8,905 nt of DNA from an uncultured Gemmatimonadota bacterium. Its GTDB lineage: Bacteria > Gemmatimonadota > Gemmatimonadetes > Gemmatimonadales > GWC2-71-9. A program made the position numbers and the translations under genes. The notes under the pieces are model-generated. The model was not told the DNA's origin, made no database searches, and was given only the letters and a program-made list of their open reading frames with translations. The stretch covers positions 1-8,905 of the forward strand of contig CAMLLJ010000114.1 in NCBI GenBank assembly GCA_946480845.1. The letters are read 5' to 3'. The stretch's first letter is position 1. Each line of letters opens with the position of its first letter. Positions 6,251-8,905 of this stretch are shown in pieces.

Positions 6251-6260
6251 GTGCCTCACC
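6230..6260 (-). promoter_or_regulatory. Predicted 5'-terminal RNA hairpin of the His/Met-rich transcript
   Basis: On the minus strand GGUGAGGC (6260-6253) pairs with GCCUCGCC (6237-6230). This forms eight pairs including one U-G, with a 15-nt loop. Compared with copy 1, a G-C pair has become A-U by changes on both sides and the U-G pair is retained. The predicted transcript start is again the first G of the stem. Confidence 0.5.
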
Positions 6261-6266
6261 GAGGAT

Positions 6267-6295
6267 ATAGTACCGCAAATTCGCCTGTCTTCCAA
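6267..6295 (-). promoter_or_regulatory. Sigma-70-type promoter of the His/Met-rich gene
   Basis: On the minus strand TTGGAA (6295-6290) is followed after 17 bases by TACTAT (6272-6267), again with GCGG before the -10 box. The predicted start is 6260 and the leader is about 60 nt. Spacing and boxes match the promoter at 5652-5680. Confidence 0.65.
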
Positions 6296-6320
6296 TGCAC
6301 CCATCCGAGGGACCGGATCC

Positions 6321-7433
6321 ATGCCGCAGACCGGGCTCCCATCACCTGAGCCGCGCGGCATCGCGCTCCGGACTGAGGTGCTCGTCATCGGTGCCGGCCA
6401 GGCCGGACTGTCGTCCGCTTATCACCTGAAGCGGAACGGCCTCGAACCGGTTCGCGGCTTCCTCGTCCTCGACCAGTCGCCCACCGCGGGGGGCGCCTGG
6501 CAGTTCCGCTGGCCCTCCCTCACGCTCAGCACGGTCAACCGGATCCACGACCTGCCCGGCATGTCGTTCTCCGAGGTGGTGGACACCCGCGCCACGCAGG
6601 TCGAGGCCGCCGTCGCGGTGCCGCGCTACTTTGCCGCCTACGAGCAGCGGTTCGAGCTGCCGGTCCACCGTCCGGTCACGGTGACCGTGGTGTGCGACCG
6701 GGGCGAGCGGTTCCGCGCCGAGACGGATCGCGGCGATGTTTCCGCACGCGGCATCCTCAACGCGACGGGAACGTGGGAGACGCCGTACGTCCCCGAGTAT
6801 CCCGGGCAAGCCCGTTTCGCGGGGCGCCAGCTCCACACCCGCGACTATCGCAGGGCCGGCGACTTTGCCGGTCTGCACGTCGTCATCGTCGGCGCCGGCA
6901 TCTCGGCCATCCAGCTCCTCGACGAAATCTCGCGGGTCACCACGACGACCTGGGTCACCCGGCGCCCGCCCGAATTCCGCACGGGGCCCTTCGACGAGGC
7001 GGCGGGCCGGGCGGCGGTCGCGCTGGTGGAGGACCGGGTGCGCCGGGGGCTGCCGCCGAGGTCGGTCGTCTCGGTCACCGGGATCCCGGTGACGCCGGCC
7101 GTGGAGGCGATGCGGGCCCGCGGCGTGCTCGAGCGGCTGCCGATGTTCAGCGAGATCGTGGAGGAGGGGGTCCGCTGGCCCGACGGCAGCACGGTGCGCG
7201 CCGACGTGATCCTCTGGTGCACCGGGTTCCGGAGCGCGCTCGATCACCTGGCGCCGCTCCAGCTTCGCGGGCCCGATGGCGGGATCGTCATGGCGGGGCG
7301 GCTTGCCACCCAGGTGGCGAAGGACCCGCGGATCCATCTCGTGGGATACGGCCCGTCGGCCTCGACGATCGGGGCCAATCGTGCGGGGAGGGCGGCGGCG
7401 GACGAACTCATGGCGCAGCTCGGGCTGGCCTGA
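6321..7433 (+). CDS. FAD/NAD(P)-dependent monooxygenase, class B flavoprotein (CzcO-like)
   Basis: This 370-residue protein starts at the ATG at 6321, preceded by GAGGGA (6307-6312). Earlier in-frame codons lack a ribosome-binding site. Residues 20-29 (VLVIGAGQAG) are the FAD Rossmann motif. The segment GGAWQFRWPSLTL (57-69) resembles the substrate-side region of FMO-like proteins. ATGTWETP (148-155) is followed by F166, G168, H172 and Y176 in the FxGxxxHxxxY pattern, the hallmark of flavin-containing monooxygenases. VIVGAGISAIQ (188-198) is the NAD(P)H Rossmann motif, and ILWCTGFR (297-304) is the C-terminal FAD contact. The length is short for the class (often 450 or more), as is usual in the bacterial compact group. 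It would oxygenate a small nucleophilic or carbonyl compound in the cytoplasm; the substrate is unknown. It shares a regulatory gap with the His/Met-rich gene. Confidence 0.9.
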   Translation: MPQTGLPSPEPRGIALRTEVLVIGAGQAGLSSAYHLKRNGLEPVRGFLVLDQSPTAGGAWQFRWPSLTLSTVNRIHDLPGMSFSEVVDTRATQVEAAVAVPRYFAAYEQRFELPVHRPVTVTVVCDRGERFRAETDRGDVSARGILNATGTWETPYVPEYPGQARFAGRQLHTRDYRRAGDFAGLHVVIVGAGISAIQLLDEISRVTTTTWVTRRPPEFRTGPFDEAAGRAAVALVEDRVRRGLPPRSVVSVTGIPVTPAVEAMRARGVLERLPMFSEIVEEGVRWPDGSTVRADVILWCTGFRSALDHLAPLQLRGPDGGIVMAGRLATQVAKDPRIHLVGYGPSASTIGANRAGRAAADELMAQLGLA

Positions 7434-7470
7434 GCGCCGTCCACGCGCCGCCTCTCCGGGGGGCCACCGG

Positions 7471-8001
7471 TCAATCGTCCTCGTCCTCGCGGTCGCGCCG
7501 CGAGTGATCCTCCGCGCCCGCCGCACTGAGCCTGCTGTCACCCGCCGCGTCGGTCACGTGTGCCGAGGCAGCATTGTAGCGATAGACGAGCTCGCCCCCG
7601 GAATGACCTACCTGCACGCCGGCGACGACGAGCCCCAGTGCCGCGAGCGTCGAGGCCATCCGGGCCGTGGCGCCGGCCCGGCCGCGCAGCAGTCCGGCCG
7701 CCGCGATCAGGAGCATGCCTCCGGTGAGCAACAGGAACCGCTCGGCGGCCTCCTCATGGCGCTCGAGGGGGAGTTCCGCGACGACCTCCTCGACGGCCTC
7801 TTCATCCCCTTCGCCGGTCTGGACCGCTGCCCAGGCACTCGCGGACAGCGCCGCGGCAACGAGCACGGCGAACGACCAGGCGGTGCGCGGCGCTGCGCCC
7901 CGGCGGATGCGCCAGAGGGCCAGGAGCGCGGCCACGGGCAGCAGGATGGTCAGGACGATCGGGAAGTGCACGAGAGCCGGGTGCAGCGGATCGGGCAGCA
8001 T
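7471..8001 (-). CDS. DUF2231-type four-helix membrane protein
   Basis: This 176-residue protein starts at the ATG at 8001 with CCGGAG seven bases upstream. It opens with DPLHPALVHFPIVLT, the His-containing start typical of DUF2231 membrane proteins. Four hydrophobic helices follow, near residues 12-31, 43-62, 88-104 and 113-132. A polar Glu-rich loop with His82 separates helices 2 and 3, and helix 4 ends in GHSGGELVY with His133. The His residues (7, 12, 82, 133) could bind haem or a metal, but this has not been established for the family as far as I know. The C-terminus is a short, strongly acidic tail (DREDEDD). It is divergent from the LuxR-type regulator and convergent, 37 bp apart, with the monooxygenase gene. 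The function is unknown. Confidence 0.88.
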   Translation of the reverse strand: MLPDPLHPALVHFPIVLTILLPVAALLALWRIRRGAAPRTAWSFAVLVAAALSASAWAAVQTGEGDEEAVEEVVAELPLERHEEAAERFLLLTGGMLLIAAAGLLRGRAGATARMASTLAALGLVVAGVQVGHSGGELVYRYNAASAHVTDAAGDSRLSAAGAEDHSRRDREDEDD

Positions 8002-8027
8002 GACGTACTCCGGAAAGGGTCTGGGGC

Positions 8028-8056
8028 ATCATGCAGCGCGCCATCCTGCCGGACAA
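8028..8056 (-). promoter_or_regulatory. Candidate promoter of the DUF2231 gene
   Basis: On the minus strand TTGTCC (8056-8051) is followed after 17 bases by CATGAT (8033-8028); each matches the consensus at about four of six positions. The predicted start is about 20 nt before the gene. The -35 box lies within the 8048-8062 inverted repeat. Confidence 0.4.
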
Positions 8057-8062
8057 TCCGGC
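8048..8062. promoter_or_regulatory. Inverted repeat between divergent genes, candidate operator
   Basis: GCCGGA (8048-8053) and TCCGGC (8057-8062) form perfect 6-bp arms around CAA. The repeat covers the -35 region of the DUF2231 promoter and lies three bases from a TTGACG on the plus strand. A dimeric regulator, possibly the adjacent LuxR-type protein, could control both genes from here. This is inference from position only. Confidence 0.35.
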
Positions 8063-8064
8063 GT

Positions 8065-8096
8065 TTGACGCATGACCCCGAAGGGCAGCGTATCTT
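8065..8096 (+). promoter_or_regulatory. Weak candidate promoter of the LuxR-type regulator
   Basis: TTGACG (8065-8070) is a good -35 box, and TATCTT (8091-8096) could be the -10 box. The spacing of 20 bases is longer than the usual 16-18, which lowers confidence. If correct, the leader is about 25 nt. Confidence 0.3.
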
Positions 8097-8127
8097 GGAC
8101 CCTATCCGCCAATTGCCGGAGCCGCCC

Positions 8128-8673
8128 GTGGCCGACCCCGACCTGATCCCGCCGCTTCGCGTTCCGCTCACCCTGCTGCTCCTCGCGATCATCGTCGGTG
8201 GTGCGGTCGACCTGGTTTTGGACCGGCCGGCGCACCCGGGCTCGTTCCATGTCCTGTACGAGCTGGGACTGATCGCCGCGGCAATCGCGCTCGTCGTCTG
8301 GCTGTGGCGGGGGTGGGGGCGGGCAGAGGCTTCGGCTGGGCGCCTGCGGACTTCGCTGGCCGAGCGTCAGGCGGAGCGCGATGCCTGGCGCCGCCGGGCA
8401 GAGCGTGCGCTCGAGGGGTTCGGCCGGGCAGTCGACGAGCAGTTCCGCGCCTGGAACCTCACCCCGGCGGAGCGCGAGGTCGCATTGCTGCTGCTCAAGG
8501 GGCATGGGCACAAGCAGATCGCGGCCGCGACGAACCGGAGCGAGCGCACCGTCCGTCAGCATGCGATCGCGGTGTACGAGAAGTCCGCCCTGCAGGGCCG
8601 GGCCGAGCTCTCCGCCTACTTCCTCGAGGGCCTTTCGATCCCTCCCCAGGCGGACGGCGCCGCGGGCGAGTGA
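8128..8673 (+). CDS. Membrane-anchored LuxR-type HTH transcriptional regulator
   Basis: This 181-residue protein starts at a GTG with GGAG (8118-8121) six bases upstream. The open frame extends far upstream but would overlap the divergent gene and has no better start. Residues about 11-30 and 43-60 form two membrane helices joined by a short loop containing DRPAHPGSFH. Residues 66-100 form a charged, probably coiled-coil helix. Residues 105-170 form a LuxR-type helix-turn-helix: WNLTPAEREVALLLLKGHGHKQIA, then SERTVRQHAIAVYEKSAL, the recognition region, then GRAELSAYFLEGL. There is no receiver domain, so this is a one-component regulator tethered to the membrane, probably sensing there through the helices and the coiled coil. 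Neighbouring targets may include itself and the divergent DUF2231 gene. Confidence 0.88.
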   Translation: MADPDLIPPLRVPLTLLLLAIIVGGAVDLVLDRPAHPGSFHVLYELGLIAAAIALVVWLWRGWGRAEASAGRLRTSLAERQAERDAWRRRAERALEGFGRAVDEQFRAWNLTPAEREVALLLLKGHGHKQIAAATNRSERTVRQHAIAVYEKSALQGRAELSAYFLEGLSIPPQADGAAGE

Positions 8674-8685
8674 GCGAGGGTCATG

Positions 8686-8760
8686 ATGGACTCCCGTCCC
8701 CGACAGCGGCCGGCCGATTCATCGCGCCGGGACGCGAGTGGGCGCAAGCTGACCTGGTAG
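8686..8760 (+). CDS. Possible small basic peptide, unknown
   Basis: A 24-residue frame (25 from the ATG at 8683) follows the regulator stop by 12 bp. GAGGG (8676-8680) sits at proper spacing for the second ATG. The peptide is rich in Arg, Asp and Ser and ends in GRKLTW. It fills most of the 129-bp gap before the His-rich gene. Nothing identifies it, and frames this short are common in GC-rich DNA, so it may not be real. Confidence 0.22.
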   Translation: MDSRPRQRPADSSRRDASGRKLTW

Positions 8761-8802
8761 GCCCCCCTGAGTGCCATGCCTCGCAAGTCGCAGGAGATTG
8801 CC

Positions 8803-8905
8803 ATGACGAAGCCGCATCATGACCACGCGTCCCACCCTCACCACGGCCATGCAGGCCACGGAGCGGTAACGCACGGCGCGTCCGCGGGCTGGCGGGAGGC
8901 CTACA
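8803..8905 (+). CDS. N-terminus of a His-rich protein, cut by the window edge
   Basis: Thirty-four codons are visible from an ATG with AGGAG (8792-8796) at six-base spacing. An in-frame ATG at 8776 lacks a ribosome-binding site. The start MTKPHHDHASHPHHGHAGHG has eight His in the first 20 residues and a ninth at position 24. A GWREAY segment follows at the edge. His-rich leaders of this kind are known on metal-transporting P-type ATPases, cation diffusion facilitators and some small DUF305-like membrane proteins. The visible part cannot distinguish between these. No signal peptide is seen, so the His-rich part is probably cytoplasmic. Confidence 0.75.
   Translation, partial: MTKPHHDHASHPHHGHAGHGAVTHGASAGWREAY

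Larger units (their letters stand above)
6221..6295 (-). repeat. Repeated promoter-leader element, copy 2
   Basis: This is the counterpart of 5606-5680, of identical length and with the same order of conserved blocks. It differs mainly in the hairpin loop, which is five bases longer because the stem is three pairs shorter, and in the promoter spacer. The loop and the last block also contain the boxes of a candidate promoter for the opposite, plus-strand gene; copy 1 lacks these. Confidence 0.75.

Noticed and set aside
7434..7470. Terminator between the convergent monooxygenase and DUF2231 genes
   Set aside because: Only short imperfect complementarities are present and there is no T run, so none is called.
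6342..7541. Long minus-strand frame opposite the monooxygenase gene
   Set aside because: No motifs are present and the composition is biased; the plus-strand FAD and NAD motifs establish the true strand.

Overview
The window is GC-rich, densely packed bacterial chromosomal DNA. It carries genes on both strands, Shine-Dalgarno sites of the GGAGG type, lipoprotein signals and recognisable sigma-70-type promoters. The gene style (an ECF-like regulatory trio, beta-propeller lipoproteins, a small membrane-tethered LuxR-type regulator) fits Gemmatimonadota or a similar high-GC soil or sediment lineage. That assignment is an impression from gene content and was not tested. No RNA gene, CRISPR array, insertion sequence or prophage gene was seen.

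Layout. (1) Positions 1-746: the end of an off-window gene, then two ATGA/GTGA-overlapping genes. One encodes a small single-pass membrane protein shaped like an anti-sigma factor, the other a membrane-anchored periplasmic helical protein of the CpxP/CnrX/ZraP type. Together they look like the distal part of an ECF-sigma sensing cassette. (2) 790-1755: a beta-propeller-like lipoprotein. (3) 1737-3083 (minus): an erythromycin-esterase-family hydrolase, divergent from (4) 3207-4466, a PQQ-dependent sugar dehydrogenase lipoprotein. A perfect 14-bp palindrome lies between them. (5) 4476-5579 (minus): an AI-2E-family (PerM) membrane protein. (6) 5808-6200 (minus): a small exported His/Met-rich protein. 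(7) 6321-7433: a compact FAD/NAD(P)-dependent class B monooxygenase. (8) 7471-8001 (minus): a DUF2231-type four-helix membrane protein, divergent from (9) 8128-8673, a membrane-anchored LuxR-type HTH regulator. (10) 8803 to the end: the start of a gene with a very His-rich N-terminus.

The most interesting signal is non-coding. The AI-2E gene and the His/Met-rich gene, both on the minus strand, are each preceded by a copy of the same 75-bp element (5606-5680 and 6221-6295). Each copy contains a TTGGA(A/C)-N17-TACTAT promoter and a predicted transcription start that falls on the first G of a GC-rich hairpin. The hairpin stem carries a compensatory base change and a conserved U-G pair that only pairs in the minus-strand transcript. 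Each copy ends in a conserved CTGTC(A/C)ATG. From that ATG a very short reading frame runs to a TGA that overlaps the downstream gene's start as ATGA. This looks like a repeated promoter-plus-structured-leader module controlling two genes, and I do not recognise it as a known riboswitch.

Metal or envelope stress is a loose common theme: a CnrX-like sensor, a His/Met-rich exported protein, a His-rich protein at the right edge, and DUF2231. The sequence alone does not prove that these genes function together.
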